Source of the DNA: Chloroflexota bacterium
GTDB lineage: Bacteria > Chloroflexota > Dehalococcoidia > Tepidiformales > Tepidiformaceae
NCBI GenBank assembly: GCA_026710655.1
Contig: JAPOQN010000031.1
Coordinates: 1-64,000 of the forward strand
DNA: 64,000 bases
Direction of reading: 5' to 3'
In this document: one piece after another, positions 48,710 through 57,807 of the stretch
Layout: every line of letters begins with the position of its first letter
Numbering within the stretch: the stretch's first letter is position 1
Program-made: the position numbers and the translations under genes
Notes under the pieces: model-generated
What the model was told of the DNA's origin: nothing
What the model saw: only the letters and a program-made list of their open reading frames with translations
Database searches by the model: none

Positions 48710-51100
48710 CTACTCACGCACGCGCTCCGTCTCGTAGTCGTCTTCCGGAGGCACGTCCTCCAAAGACTCGTCCACTGCGTCGTCTTCCGGCGCCTCCCCG
48801 TCCGCCTCCGCTTCCTCCTCGTCCCGGCGCGCCGCCCGCCGCCCGAAGATGCGGGCCGCGAGCGCGTTCCGCAGAATCTTGTACGCCTCACCCGACTCCT
48901 CGGGGTCCGTGCGCTCCAGGTCGGGCGGGCCGTAGCGCGCCTCCTCGAAGGCGGTGCTGAGCGCCGCCGCCTCGGCCGGCCGTTCGAGCGCCGTGCCGAT
49001 CCGGTCGCCCCACTGCCGAACCGTCTCCGACTCCACCGCCCGGAGCCCCGCCCAGCCCGCGAGCCGCTCGATGCCGCCCCACTGCCGCGGCATGCCGCTC
49101 AGTCCCCGCAGGCCCCACGCCCAGTACAGCCGCGCCCCCAGGAAGACCACCACCACCGCACCCAGCGCTCCCCCCACGCTCCAGATGATGACCCACGGGG
49201 GACCGCTCTCGCGCTGCAGCTCGACCGGCACCAGCAGCGCCTCCAGCGCCGCCGCGCTGTCGTCGATCGTGTCCAGCACGATCAGGTCGAGGGGGATCTC
49301 CGGGATCTCGGAGTTGTCCACGCCTACGAGCACTTCCCCGAGGCCCGTGCCGATCAGCGTCAGTTCCTCCGACGGGTTGAAGTCGACCCAGCCGTAGGTG
49401 GGAAAGTAGACCTCGACCCACGAGTAGGCGTCGTTCTTGCGCACCGCGAACGTGCCCGTGCTCGTATCGAGGTCCTCAGGGTCGAGCACGTACCCCACGG
49501 CCACGCGCGCGGGCACGCCCTGGGTCCGCAGCATCACCGTCATCGCCGTCGAGAAGTAGTCGAAGTAGCCCCGCTGCAGGTCGAACAGGAAGAAGTCGAC
49601 CGCGTCCCGGCGCGAGGGGGCCGAGCGCACGTCCATGTCCACCTCGAAGTCGCGGATGTACGCCTCGATCGCCTTGGCCAGGTCGTACGGGTTCGTCACC
49701 CCCTCGGTCACGCGTGCGGCCTCCGCGTAGACGCGCTCCGGCAGGTCGTCCGGGAGTTGGAGGTAGCGTTCCCGCACCCACTCCGGGTAGTTCGCCGAGT
49801 CCGCCCGCAGCTGGTCGGGCGCGGCGATGCTGACCGTTCCCGCCACCCGGTAGCGGTCGCCCTCCTGCAGGTCTTCCTGGCTGCGGATGCGCTCGATGTC
49901 GCCGGGGAAGTCTTCCGGCAGGTCCACGACCGAGTCGATGTTTGCGCCGAGCGGCGTTCCCACCGAGAAAAGCGTGTCCTCGTCGTCGAACACCTGGATG
50001 TCGAGCGGGGTGACGATCCGTTCTCGATACGCCCGCGCCTGGATCTCGCCCGTGCTCGGCTCGCCGGCGTTCACTTCCTCCTCCTCCCGGTCTGATGAGC
50101 GCCAGCCCGAGCCCGTGTACTCGTCGTAGCTGGATCCCCGCACCAGGCCGAGGCTGTCGCCCCGCACCTCGAAGAGCACTGCCGAGCCGAGGCTGACATC
50201 GCCGCGAATGGGTAGCGTGCGGCCGAACTTGTGGAAGTTGCCGCCGCCCCCGGCAAGGTCGTTGAACAGGCGGCTGAGCGGCTCGAAGGCGTCTTCGATG
50301 GGGTCCGCCACGTAGTCGATGGCGTTGTCGATGGCGTCCGCCTGCTTCCCCAGCGGCACCTGCCACGCGATCACGACCATCACGATCGTGAGCACCACCG
50401 CCACCTGGGCCGCCTGCAGGCTCAACCACTCGGGGTACTCGACGCGGGTGCGGTCCCAGTGCACGAACGCGCGCTGCAGGTGCAGCCGCGAGATCAGCAG
50501 GAGCGCTCCGATTGAGAACATGAGGAAGGCCCCGCTGGGGCGGCCGCTCGTGGTCGCGATGATCCCGAGCAACCCGACACAGGCCGGCGCCACCGCGATC
50601 CACGCGCTCCGCCAGCGGAACACGGCCCAGGCCGCCACGTAGGAGGCGAGGATGCCCAGCGTGTGCACCAGCAGCACGAACGGCATGTTGTCGTTGCTGA
50701 CGTCGTCCTCGCGCACCACCCGCACCCACTCGTTCATGCGCGCCACGGTGTCCTCGACGCGCAGGGCGATCGAGCTGCCGTCGCCGTAGGGCGTGGCCGT
50801 CAGCGTGAGCAGCATGAGCCCGAACAGCAGGGCGATGGGGTGCACGAGGAAGGGGCTCACCCGCGCCCGTGCGCCCAGCAGCCCCAGCACCAACCCACCC
50901 ATGACCGCGGGCGCGAGCGAGGGGAAGTCCCGCACCCACTCCGCCTGCTGGATGGCAATGGCGATCGAGAGGTACACGACGAGCGCGGGGACCAGCGTGA
51001 GCCAGTCCTCCCAGCTCATCAGCAGGCGCGGCGTCTCGATAAAGAAGCGGCGCAGGCGCGCGCTCACCGTTGAGGCTCGGACGACCTCTAGTTCTGCCAT
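48710..51100 (-). CDS. TgpA-like membrane protein with transglutaminase domain lacking catalytic residues
   Basis: The protein has 796 residues. The N-terminal part (about 30-240) has about seven membrane helices. A periplasm-side transglutaminase-like domain (about 440-580) follows, then one membrane helix (about 635-655) and an acidic tail. In TgpA-type proteins the core reads RGYC-x-H-F and HAWVEVY. Here the same places read RGYFDYFSTAM (about 510) and AYSWVEVYFPTYGW (about 557), so catalytic Cys and His are Phe and Tyr/Ser. It is therefore predicted inactive as a peptidase, perhaps binding peptides. It is the last gene of moxR-DUF58-tgpA and overlaps DUF58 by 13 nt. Confidence 0.85.
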   Translation of the reverse strand: MAELEVVRASTVSARLRRFFIETPRLLMSWEDWLTLVPALVVYLSIAIAIQQAEWVRDFPSLAPAVMGGLVLGLLGARARVSPFLVHPIALLFGLMLLTLTATPYGDGSSIALRVEDTVARMNEWVRVVREDDVSNDNMPFVLLVHTLGILASYVAAWAVFRWRSAWIAVAPACVGLLGIIATTSGRPSGAFLMFSIGALLLISRLHLQRAFVHWDRTRVEYPEWLSLQAAQVAVVLTIVMVVIAWQVPLGKQADAIDNAIDYVADPIEDAFEPLSRLFNDLAGGGGNFHKFGRTLPIRGDVSLGSAVLFEVRGDSLGLVRGSSYDEYTGSGWRSSDREEEEVNAGEPSTGEIQARAYRERIVTPLDIQVFDDEDTLFSVGTPLGANIDSVVDLPEDFPGDIERIRSQEDLQEGDRYRVAGTVSIAAPDQLRADSANYPEWVRERYLQLPDDLPERVYAEAARVTEGVTNPYDLAKAIEAYIRDFEVDMDVRSAPSRRDAVDFFLFDLQRGYFDYFSTAMTVMLRTQGVPARVAVGYVLDPEDLDTSTGTFAVRKNDAYSWVEVYFPTYGWVDFNPSEELTLIGTGLGEVLVGVDNSEIPEIPLDLIVLDTIDDSAAALEALLVPVELQRESGPPWVIIWSVGGALGAVVVVFLGARLYWAWGLRGLSGMPRQWGGIERLAGWAGLRAVESETVRQWGDRIGTALERPAEAAALSTAFEEARYGPPDLERTDPEESGEAYKILRNALAARIFGRRAARRDEEEAEADGEAPEDDAVDESLEDVPPEDDYETERVRE

Positions 51101-52341
51101 GCTTCCGCCCCCACGGCGGTGCTGCTCAGGGCGTAGGAGAGGTCATCCCCCTGCGCCACGACGTAGGTGAGGATGTCGCTCGCCGTCAGCTCCCCGTACA
51201 GCACCAGCGGCGAACCCTCCCCTCCGAACGTGCTCGGGTCGACGAGCACGACCGCCGCCCGCACGCCGCGCTGCACCAGCGACTGCACCGGCGAGAGCCA
51301 GCTGCTGTCGGTCGAGGCCGTCACCAGCACGAGCGTGGTGTGGCGGCCAAAGCGGCGCTGCTCCTCCATCAGCAGGTTGCCCAACGGCGCCTCGCCCGCG
51401 GCCTTCGCCACCGCCAGCGACTCGAGGATGCGCGAGAGCTGCTGCTGCCCCCGCTCCGCCTCGACCACCGTGTAGTCCTCGCCGAAGGCGATCAGCCCCA
51501 CGGAGCGGTTCGAGGCGATGTAGCGCTGGGCCACGCTGGCGGCCACGGTGATCGTGTACTCCTCCGTGCTCTCGTCGCCCTCGCCCGCCTGGACGGCGCC
51601 CTCCATGTCCGCGATCACCCAGATGTCGCTGGTGGGGTCGAGCTCGAACGTCTTCACCATCAGCTCGCCCGTGTGGGCGGTGGAGCGCCAGTGAATGCGG
51701 CTGAGCGGGTCCCCCGGAGCCCAGTCGCGGATGCCGCTGGCGTTGGGTGTGATGTAGTGCGTGCGCCGCCGGAAGCGCCCCTCGCCCGGGAGGCTCGCCG
51801 GGGGCGTCTGGAAGCGGGGCAGGTCCACCACCCGCGGATACACCAGGATCTGCTGGCGGACGCCGTAGTCGCGCTCCGTGTAGAAGAGGCCGAACGGGTC
51901 GCCCCCGCGCACGCGCAGCGGCCCCCAGTCGAAGAGGCCCCGCCGCTGCAGCGTCGTGCTCACGATCCAGCTCCGCAGCCCCCGGCTGGGGATCACGACC
52001 GCTCGCCGCGACTGGTGGCCGGGCAGGCCGCAGGGGTCCTCCAGCTCGACCCACAGTTTCGGGATGAAGCTGCGGTTCTGGACCTCGATCAGCTCCTCCG
52101 CCTCCTGCCCCACCTGCCCCCGCAGCGTGCGCCGCTCGACGTTCACGGTCAGTGCGCGCGTGTTCAGCCAGGCGAGGATGAGGGCGACGGGTATCCCCAT
52201 CGCGACGATGTAGGCGATCCGGTAGAGCAACCAGAATCCCGTGCCCGTGGCGATGAACACCGCCGCCACGAGGATGACGACGAGCACGGTGAGGGTGCGC
52301 CGCTGCGGCGCGAAGGGCCACGCGAGCACTCGCCGCACCAT
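51088..52341 (-). CDS. DUF58 domain membrane protein
   Basis: The protein has 417 residues. Two membrane helices near the N-terminus (about 18-55) are followed by a beta domain. The DUF58 hallmark is SGIRDWAPGDPLSRIHWRST (about 205-224), then TGELMVKTFE, and a von Willebrand-like fold (IWVIADMEGA, VGLIAFGEDY). The family works with a MoxR ATPase and a transglutaminase-like membrane protein, as here. The cellular role of such systems is not settled. Confidence 0.9.
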   Translation of the reverse strand: MVRRVLAWPFAPQRRTLTVLVVILVAAVFIATGTGFWLLYRIAYIVAMGIPVALILAWLNTRALTVNVERRTLRGQVGQEAEELIEVQNRSFIPKLWVELEDPCGLPGHQSRRAVVIPSRGLRSWIVSTTLQRRGLFDWGPLRVRGGDPFGLFYTERDYGVRQQILVYPRVVDLPRFQTPPASLPGEGRFRRRTHYITPNASGIRDWAPGDPLSRIHWRSTAHTGELMVKTFELDPTSDIWVIADMEGAVQAGEGDESTEEYTITVAASVAQRYIASNRSVGLIAFGEDYTVVEAERGQQQLSRILESLAVAKAAGEAPLGNLLMEEQRRFGRHTTLVLVTASTDSSWLSPVQSLVQRGVRAAVVLVDPSTFGGEGSPLVLYGELTASDILTYVVAQGDDLSYALSSTAVGAEAWQN

Positions 52342-52349
52342 CGGCAGCC

Positions 52350-53300
52350 TCAGGCGCGGGCGCGCGCGCCCGGCACGGGCACACGAGCCAGGCAGTCGGC
52401 CACCACGTCCGCCGCGGTGGCGCCCTTCACGCGCGCCCCCGGGCTGACAATGACGCGATGCCCCAGGGTCACGAACGCCAGTTCCTTCACGTCGTCGGGC
52501 GTGACGTAGTCGCGTCCCTCCAGCAGCGCGCGCGCCTGCGATGTGCGGAAGAGCGCGATCGAGCCGCGCGGGCTGGCGCCCAGGTAGACGTTCTCGTGGA
52601 CGCGCGTCGCCCCCGAGAGGCCGACGATGTACTGCTTGATCAGCGGGTCGATGTAGACCTCCCGTACGGCCCGCTGCAGTTGCCGGATCTCGGTCGCGTC
52701 CGTCACCGCCTCAAGGTCGTCGATGGGGTGGGCCACCTGCTGCTCGTCGAGCACCGTCACCTCGTCCTGCGCGCTGGGATAGCCCAGGTTCACGCGGATG
52801 AGGAAGCGGTCGAGCTGGGCCTCGGGAAGCGGGAAGGTGCCCTCGTACTCGATCGGGTTCTGCGTCGCCATCACCATGAAGGGCGATGGCATCGTGTGCG
52901 TCACGCCGTCCACCGACATCTGGCGCTCCTCCATCGCCTCCAGCAGCGAGGACTGCGTCTTTGGCGTGGCCCGGTTGATCTCATCGGCGAGCACGATCTG
53001 GGCCATGATCGGCCCCGGCCGGAACTCGAAGTCCATGGACTTCTGGTTGTAGATGGAGACGCCCGTCACGTCGCTGGGCAGCAGGTCGGGCGTGAACTGG
53101 ATGCGCTTGAAGCTGCACCCGGTGGAGACGGCCAGCGCCCGGGCCAGCATCGTCTTGCCCACGCCGGGGACGTCCTCCACGAGCATGTGGCCACCACACA
53201 GCAGGGCCGTGATCGCGAGACGCAGCTCACGGTCCTTGCCGATGATGACTTTTTCGACGTTATCGATGATTCGTTGGGAAACGAGCTTTGGCTCTTCCAA
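52350..53300 (-). CDS. MoxR-family AAA+ ATPase
   Basis: The protein has 316 residues, with a TTG start after GGGGTGA; the in-frame region upstream is not conserved. Walker A is [18 protein letters not shown], Walker B is [22 protein letters not shown], sensor 1 is [20 protein letters not shown], and sensor 2 is [12 protein letters not shown]. MoxR ATPases act as chaperones for partner proteins with von Willebrand-like domains, here DUF58 9 nt downstream. A TATACT box lies at about 53337 on the minus strand. Confidence 0.92.
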   Translation of the reverse strand: MEEPKLVSQRIIDNVEKVIIGKDRELRLAITALLCGGHMLVEDVPGVGKTMLARALAVSTGCSFKRIQFTPDLLPSDVTGVSIYNQKSMDFEFRPGPIMAQIVLADEINRATPKTQSSLLEAMEERQMSVDGVTHTMPSPFMVMATQNPIEYEGTFPLPEAQLDRFLIRVNLGYPSAQDEVTVLDEQQVAHPIDDLEAVTDATEIRQLQRAVREVYIDPLIKQYIVGLSGATRVHENVYLGASPRGSIALFRTSQARALLEGRDYVTPDDVKELAFVTLGHRVIVSPGARVKGATAADVVADCLARVPVPGARARA

Positions 53301-53376
53301 GGCTTCACCCCATGCCAGGTCAGGCGGAGAGAGGGGAGTATAGCAACGTGTCGCTCGCCTCACCCCGGCGAGCCGC

Positions 53377-53382
53377 TAGACT
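53377..53382 (+). promoter_or_regulatory. -10-like box TAGACT of a leaderless acyl-CoA dehydrogenase-like gene
   Basis: TAGACT lies 6 nt before the ATG at 53389. Confidence 0.5.
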
Positions 53383-53388
53383 GCGGCC

Positions 53389-54543
53389 ATGTCCGAGCGC
53401 GACTGGGTCGCCGTCGCGGCCTCCCTGGCCGAGCGCTTCGCCAAGCGCGCCCCCCGCCACGACCGCGATGGCTCCTTCCCCCACGAGAACTTCGCCGAAC
53501 TGCGCGAGGCCGGTTTCCTCAAGCTGACGGTGCCCCGCTCCCACGGCGGCCACGAGTTGCCCCTCTCCCGTTTCGTGCGCGTGCAGGAGGCGCTCGCGCA
53601 CGGCGATGGCTCCACGGCGCTCGCCCTCAACATGCACCTCATCCGCTTCGGCGCCGAGCGCGAGGGGGGTTCGTACCCGCCCCAGTGGTTCGATGAGCTC
53701 TGCCGCGGCGCCGTCGAAGACGGCCGCCTCGTGAACACCGCCGCCACCGAGGAGGGGCTGGGCAGCCCCGCCGGCGGCGGCATCCCCGATACCACCGCCA
53801 CCCCCGTCGAGGGCGGCTGGGTGCTGGAGGGCCGCAAGACGTTCGTCACCCTCGCCCCCGAGCTCTGGTACATGCCCGTGCTCGCGCGTCTCGACCCGCC
53901 CGGCGGGGGCGCCCCCGATATCGCCGACTTCATGGTCCTGCGCGACGACCCCGGCGTCCGCATCGACGAGACCTGGGACGCCCTCGGGATGCGCGCCAGC
54001 GGCAGCCACGACCTCGTGCTCGAGGGCGTGCGCCTCGGCGAGGACCGCTTCCTCGGCTACCGAAACAAGGCCAAACCCAGCCCCCGGGGCCGCGCCAGCG
54101 GCGTCTGGTTCGCGCTGGGTGTGGCCGCCACCACCACCGGCGTGGCCGCGGCCGCCCGCGACTACGCCGTCGACTTCGCCCGCACGCGCACGCCCACGGG
54201 CGTCCGCACCATCGCCGAGTTCCCCGGCGTCCGCCGCCGCATCGCCCGCATCGACCTGCTCCTGCAGCGCAACCGCTCCCTCATCGGCGATGCCGCCGCT
54301 GCCTGGGAGTCGGGCGAGGAGAGCGGCATGCCCGCCGCCGATCGCGTCGCCGTCGCCAAGGTCGACGCCCTCAACAACGCCATCGAGGCCGTCGACGAGG
54401 CTATGCGTGTCGTCGGAGGCGTGAGCCTGCAGAAGAGCCGCCCCATCGAGCGTTACTACCGCGACGTGCGCGCCGGCCTCCACAACCCCCCGCTCGAAGA
54501 CCGCGCCCTCGAACAGCTCGCCCGCCGCGCCCTCGACTCATAA
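53389..54543 (+). CDS. acyl-CoA dehydrogenase family flavoprotein
   Basis: The protein has 384 residues. The N-terminal helical domain shows ENFAELREAGFLKLTVPRSH, typical of acyl-CoA dehydrogenases and related flavin monooxygenases. NTAATEEGLGSPAG is the flavin-binding loop. WDALGMRASGSHDLVLEGVRL is the middle beta domain motif, and the C-terminal helices include AMRVVGGVSLQKSRPIERYYRDVRAG. The usual catalytic Glu position is not clear, so a dehydrogenase, acyl-transfer or monooxygenase-type activity are all possible. It is divergent from moxR, with its own -10-like box. Confidence 0.83.
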   Translation: MSERDWVAVAASLAERFAKRAPRHDRDGSFPHENFAELREAGFLKLTVPRSHGGHELPLSRFVRVQEALAHGDGSTALALNMHLIRFGAEREGGSYPPQWFDELCRGAVEDGRLVNTAATEEGLGSPAGGGIPDTTATPVEGGWVLEGRKTFVTLAPELWYMPVLARLDPPGGGAPDIADFMVLRDDPGVRIDETWDALGMRASGSHDLVLEGVRLGEDRFLGYRNKAKPSPRGRASGVWFALGVAATTTGVAAAARDYAVDFARTRTPTGVRTIAEFPGVRRRIARIDLLLQRNRSLIGDAAAAWESGEESGMPAADRVAVAKVDALNNAIEAVDEAMRVVGGVSLQKSRPIERYYRDVRAGLHNPPLEDRALEQLARRALDS

Positions 54544-54572
54544 CGGCCTGCGATCGGAGCTGTTCCCTCTCC

Positions 54573-54673
54573 ACTTAGCCGCGCGCCAGCGCGGCGCTCT
54601 TCTCTCACTCAGCCGCGTCGTGAACGCGCAGAAGTCGAACGCCGCAGTCCGGAGCGCGGCGTTCTTCTCCCTC
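54573..54673. repeat. two tandem REP-like hairpins
   Basis: Unit 1 (54573-54605) is CTTAG-CCGCGC-GCCA-GCGCGG-CGCTCTTCTC, a 7-bp stem GCCGCGC/GCGCGGC with the same GCCA loop as the unit at 13433. Unit 2 (54608-54673) has a long loop with GCGCAGAAGTCGAACG and ends GTTCTTCTCC. The array fills the gap between two converging genes. Confidence 0.8.
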
Positions 54674-55045
54674 TCACCCCATCCCCAACTCGTGCAGCCG
54701 GTCGTCGTCGATGCCGAAGTAGTGGCCGATCTCGTGCAGGACGGTCGTGCGCACCTGCTCCCGCACCTCGTCGTCCGTCCGGCAGATGGACTCGATCGGC
54801 CCCTGGTAGATGCTGATCTTGTCGGGCAGCACGAGGTTGTAGCCCTCGTGGCCCCGGTCCGGCAGCGGCACGCCGTGGTAGAGGCCGAGCAGCGTGCTCC
54901 CCGGCCCGATGCCCGCCCGGTGCCGGTCCGCCGCCGTTGGCCGCCACTCGATCACGATCTCGACGTTCTGGACGCGCGCCAGCAGCTCCCGCGGCAGCGT
55001 ATCCAGCGCCTCGCGCACCAGCTCGCGGAAGTGGTCGCGCTCCAT
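54674..55045 (-). CDS. minimal zincin-like metallopeptidase
   Basis: The protein has 123 residues, starting at ATG 55045, which has a -10-like TAGACT 7 nt upstream. The C-terminal VLHEIGHYFGIDDDRLHELG holds the zinc motif HExxHxxGxxD. EGYNLVLPDKISIYQGPIES is the family's N-terminal strand region. It belongs to the short (about 120 residue) metallopeptidase family with a minimal zincin fold (DUF1025 type), whose substrates are unknown. Confidence 0.88.
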   Translation of the reverse strand: MERDHFRELVREALDTLPRELLARVQNVEIVIEWRPTAADRHRAGIGPGSTLLGLYHGVPLPDRGHEGYNLVLPDKISIYQGPIESICRTDDEVREQVRTTVLHEIGHYFGIDDDRLHELGMG

Positions 55046-55052
55046 CCCCGCG

Positions 55053-55058
55053 AGTCTA
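55053..55058 (-). promoter_or_regulatory. -10-like box TAGACT of the leaderless metallopeptidase gene
   Basis: On the minus strand TAGACT (55058 to 55053) lies 7 nt before the ATG at 55045, back to back with the promoter at 55086. Confidence 0.5.
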
Positions 55059-55085
55059 CGGACTCGGGCCTGGGGCGGTGGGCCG

Positions 55086-55091
55086 TACACT
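55086..55091 (+). promoter_or_regulatory. -10-like box TACACT of a leaderless gene
   Basis: TACACT lies 6 nt before the ATG at 55098. Confidence 0.5.
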
Positions 55092-55097
55092 GCGCTC

Positions 55098-55931
55098 ATG
55101 AACCGTAGCGATTACCTGAAGACCCCTGACGTGATTGCTTTCCTTGAGTGGGCGGAGCCTTTCGTAACGGGCGAGTGCCCGATCGACCACACTTGGAACA
55201 GCCCCAAGTGGAAGACGCGGCACTACGCGAAGTTGTTCGATGCGTACAAGGGCTACGAGTGGAAGTTCAGCGTCGACCTGCCCGACAACGGCAGGAGCGA
55301 AGGCAAGTGCTACAACGAGACCGTGGCCTTCCTGAACACGCAAAAGGAGCAGCTGCAGAAGAGCCGGAAGCGTGAGGACAACGCGGGCTTCGTCAAAGCC
55401 GCCGACGCGGTCCTGCGGTGGGGGCACGTATATCAGAGCCAAGCACTCTCCGGGCTGGGCGAGGAAGCCATGTCCCACTTGACCGCGAACGTGGACCGTC
55501 TCGATCCGGCCAGGGCCGACCTGGATGGCTTTGCTGGTCTCAAGCCTATGAGTGCGGGATTCAGCAAGCTCTATGCGCTGCTGGTCCCGGACTTCCCCAT
55601 CTTCGACAGCCGTGTAGCCTGTGCGCTTGCCTCGCTCGTACGACTGTTCTGCCACGAGCAGAGCCTTGAGGCCGTGCCTGAGACGTTGAAGATCGACGTG
55701 CCTCAAGATCGTGCAACCGTTACCCGCGATCCATCCTGCAAGCACTTCCGCTTCGAGAGGATCTCCTCGGGGAGCACAACCCGCTACGCCAGGTCGAATG
55801 TGATGGCGGCGTGGTTGCTTGGCAAGCTCGCTAGGCACTCACCTTTCTCGGCCCAGAGCGATCCGCTCCATGCCCTCCAGTCCGCGATGTTCATGGTCGG
55901 GTACGCCCCGCTGGCCCGCCGCTGCCAGTAG
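55098..55931 (+). CDS. protein of unknown function, possibly OGG-like DNA glycosylase fold
   Basis: The protein has 277 residues. I do not recognise it firmly. It is mostly helical and has lower GC and more polar codons than its neighbours. Features are RHYAKLFDAYKGYEWKFSVD, an extended charged region (KEQLQKSRKREDNAGFVKAA), MSAGFSKLYALLVPDFPIFDSRVACAL, and YARSNVMAAWLLGKLA. The FPIFDSRVA phrase faintly recalls OGG-like bacterial proteins, where a similar phrase precedes the active-site helix. That link is weak. It is monocistronic with a leaderless promoter. Confidence 0.6.
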   Translation: MNRSDYLKTPDVIAFLEWAEPFVTGECPIDHTWNSPKWKTRHYAKLFDAYKGYEWKFSVDLPDNGRSEGKCYNETVAFLNTQKEQLQKSRKREDNAGFVKAADAVLRWGHVYQSQALSGLGEEAMSHLTANVDRLDPARADLDGFAGLKPMSAGFSKLYALLVPDFPIFDSRVACALASLVRLFCHEQSLEAVPETLKIDVPQDRATVTRDPSCKHFRFERISSGSTTRYARSNVMAAWLLGKLARHSPFSAQSDPLHALQSAMFMVGYAPLARRCQ

Positions 55932-56002
55932 CCTGTGAACGCCCCTCCCTTCCCCCAGCCCCCGATCGGCTGTACCTTGACGGTCAAGTAGTGCCTGCGT
56001 GC

Positions 56003-56115
56003 CGCCCTTATCCAGACGGGTGGAGGGAACCGGCCCCGAGAAGCCCGGGCAACCTGCCTCTTCGGAGACAAGGTGCCAAAGCCGGAATCCCCTGAGGGGG
56101 AGAACGATGAGAGCG
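56003..56115 (+). ncRNA. SAM-I (S-box) riboswitch
   Basis: The core elements are all present in order: CTTATCCAGACGGGTGGAGG, GGAACCGGCCCCGAGAAGCC, CGGGCAACC, AAGGTGCCAAAGCCGG, and the closing GATGAGAGC that pairs with CTTATC. This is the standard S-box aptamer, which turns off methionine, cysteine or SAM genes when SAM is plentiful. It precedes the operon starting at 56293. A hairpin GGTCCC-gta-GGGGACC (about 56192-56207) lies downstream but lacks a T tract. Confidence 0.95.
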
Positions 56116-56292
56116 CCAGTGCTCAAGGACCCGGCCCGCGCACGAGGAGAGAAGATGTCAGCACCTCTGGGCCGAATGTTCATGTCCCTGGTCCCGTAGG
56201 GGACCGTCCTCGCCAACCCCACCGCCTCGCGCCGGTGAGCGCGCCCATCGTGAGCGCCTCCCACCGCGACACCCGATGCACGAGAGAGAGAC

Positions 56293-57534
56293 ATGACCTA
56301 CGCACAAAACCTGCGTTGCCGCGAATGCAGTCGCGACTACCCCCTCGCAGCGCTCCACGTCTGCGAATTCTGTTTCGGTCCCCTTGAAGTCGTGTACGAC
56401 GACGAGGGCATCCGGGCGGCCGTCTCCCGCGAGGCGATTGCTTCCCGCCCGGCCAACCTCTGGCGCTACCGCGAGTTCCTGCCCTGCGATGCGGACACCG
56501 CCATCAACATCGGGGCGGGCTTCACCCCCCTCATCCATGCGAAGAACCTTGGCAAGGCCCTCGGCCTTCCCAACCTCTACATCAAGAACGACACCGCCAA
56601 CCCGACCTGGTCCTTCAAGGACCGCGTCGTCGCGATCGCCAGCTCGCGAGCGCGCGAGCTCGGCTACGAGAAGCTCGCCTGCGCGAGCACGGGCAACCTC
56701 GCCAACAGCGTCAGCGCCCACGCCGCCGCCGCTGGCATGGAGGCCGTCGTCGTCATTCCCAACGACCTCGAGGCGGGCAAGGTGCTCGGCTCGAGCATCT
56801 ACAACCCCACCCTCGTGAAGGTGGAGGGCAACTACGACGCCGTCAACCGCCTCTGCGCCGAGCTGGCGGGGACCCGCAACTGGGCCTTCGTCAACGTCAA
56901 CGTGCGCCCCTACTACGCCGAGGGCTCCAAGACCCTCGGCTACGAGGTCGCCGAGCAGCTCGGCTGGCGCGCTCCCGACCACTGCGTCGTGCCCATCGCC
57001 AGTGGGTCCCTCTTCGTGAAGATCCGCAAGGGCCTCAACGAGTTCGCCAAGGCCGGGCTCATCGACCCGCCCCAGACCCGCATGAGCGGGGCGCAGGCCA
57101 CCGGCTGCTCGCCCGTGGCCACCGCCTGGGCCGAGGGCAGCATGAACTTCCGCCCCCAGCGGCCCGACACCATCGCCAAGTCGCTCGCCATCGGCAATCC
57201 CGCCGACGGCTACTACAGCCTCGTCCAGCTTCGCGACACGAACGGCTCCTGCGCCTCGGTCAGCGACGACGAGATCGTGGCGGGCATGAAGCTGCTCGCC
57301 GAAACCGAGGGCATCTTCGCCGAGACGGCCGGCGGTGTGACTATCGCCAGCGTCAAGCAGCTTGCCGCCGCCGGTAGAATCGACCCCGACGAGCTTGTGG
57401 TGGCCTTCATCACGGGCGCGGGCTTCAAGACCGCCGAGGCCGTCGCCGATCAACTCGACCCGGCCCTGGAGATCGACGCGACCGTGGAGAGTTTCGAGGC
57501 TGCCTACCAGGACCGCGAGGGGGTTCCCGCCTGA
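56293..57534 (+). CDS. threonine-synthase-like PLP enzyme under SAM riboswitch control
   Basis: The protein has 413 residues. An N-terminal zinc ribbon (CRECSRDYPLAALHVCEFC) precedes the fold type II PLP domain. The cofactor Lys is in NPTWSFKDRVVAIASSRA, the substrate loop is CASTGNLANSVSAHAAAAG, and a glycine-rich phosphate loop is PIASGSLFVKI. True threonine synthases convert O-phosphohomoserine to threonine. The SAM riboswitch upstream, and a NIL protein and a MoaD-like sulfur carrier downstream (stop overlaps the NIL ATG), suggest instead replacement of the phosphate by sulfide to give homocysteine. That role is inference. Confidence 0.85.
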   Translation: MTYAQNLRCRECSRDYPLAALHVCEFCFGPLEVVYDDEGIRAAVSREAIASRPANLWRYREFLPCDADTAINIGAGFTPLIHAKNLGKALGLPNLYIKNDTANPTWSFKDRVVAIASSRARELGYEKLACASTGNLANSVSAHAAAAGMEAVVVIPNDLEAGKVLGSSIYNPTLVKVEGNYDAVNRLCAELAGTRNWAFVNVNVRPYYAEGSKTLGYEVAEQLGWRAPDHCVVPIASGSLFVKIRKGLNEFAKAGLIDPPQTRMSGAQATGCSPVATAWAEGSMNFRPQRPDTIAKSLAIGNPADGYYSLVQLRDTNGSCASVSDDEIVAGMKLLAETEGIFAETAGGVTIASVKQLAAAGRIDPDELVVAFITGAGFKTAEAVADQLDPALEIDATVESFEAAYQDREGVPA

Positions 57535-57776
57535 TGGCTGTGCAACGGCTTCGCTTCACCTTCCCCACCGACCTGATCAAGGAGCCCGTGATCTACCTCA
57601 TCGGGCAGCGATTCGAGGTCATCACCAACATCCGCATGGCCGACGTGGACGAACACACCGGCTGGGTCATCCTCGAGCTCGAAGGCGCTGCCGACGAGAT
57701 CGCGCGCAGTGTCGCCTGGGCCGAGAGCCGGGGCGTGCGCGTGGACCCCATCACCGGCGACGTCATCGAAGGCTAG
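57534..57776 (+). CDS. NIL-domain protein
   Basis: The protein has 80 residues. The start overlaps the preceding stop (TGATG). The sequence RLRFTFPTDLIKEPVIYLIG, QRFEVITNIRMADVDEHTGW and VILELEGAADEIARSVAWAE is the ACT-like NIL fold. It is found as a regulatory end of methionine ABC transporter ATPases and in proteins of archaeal homocysteine synthesis. As a free-standing protein between the PLP enzyme and the sulfur carrier it may sense methionine or help sulfur transfer. Confidence 0.88.
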   Translation: MAVQRLRFTFPTDLIKEPVIYLIGQRFEVITNIRMADVDEHTGWVILELEGAADEIARSVAWAESRGVRVDPITGDVIEG

Positions 57777-57807
57777 CCGCCACCACTACACGAACGGAGA
57801 CCACCAC

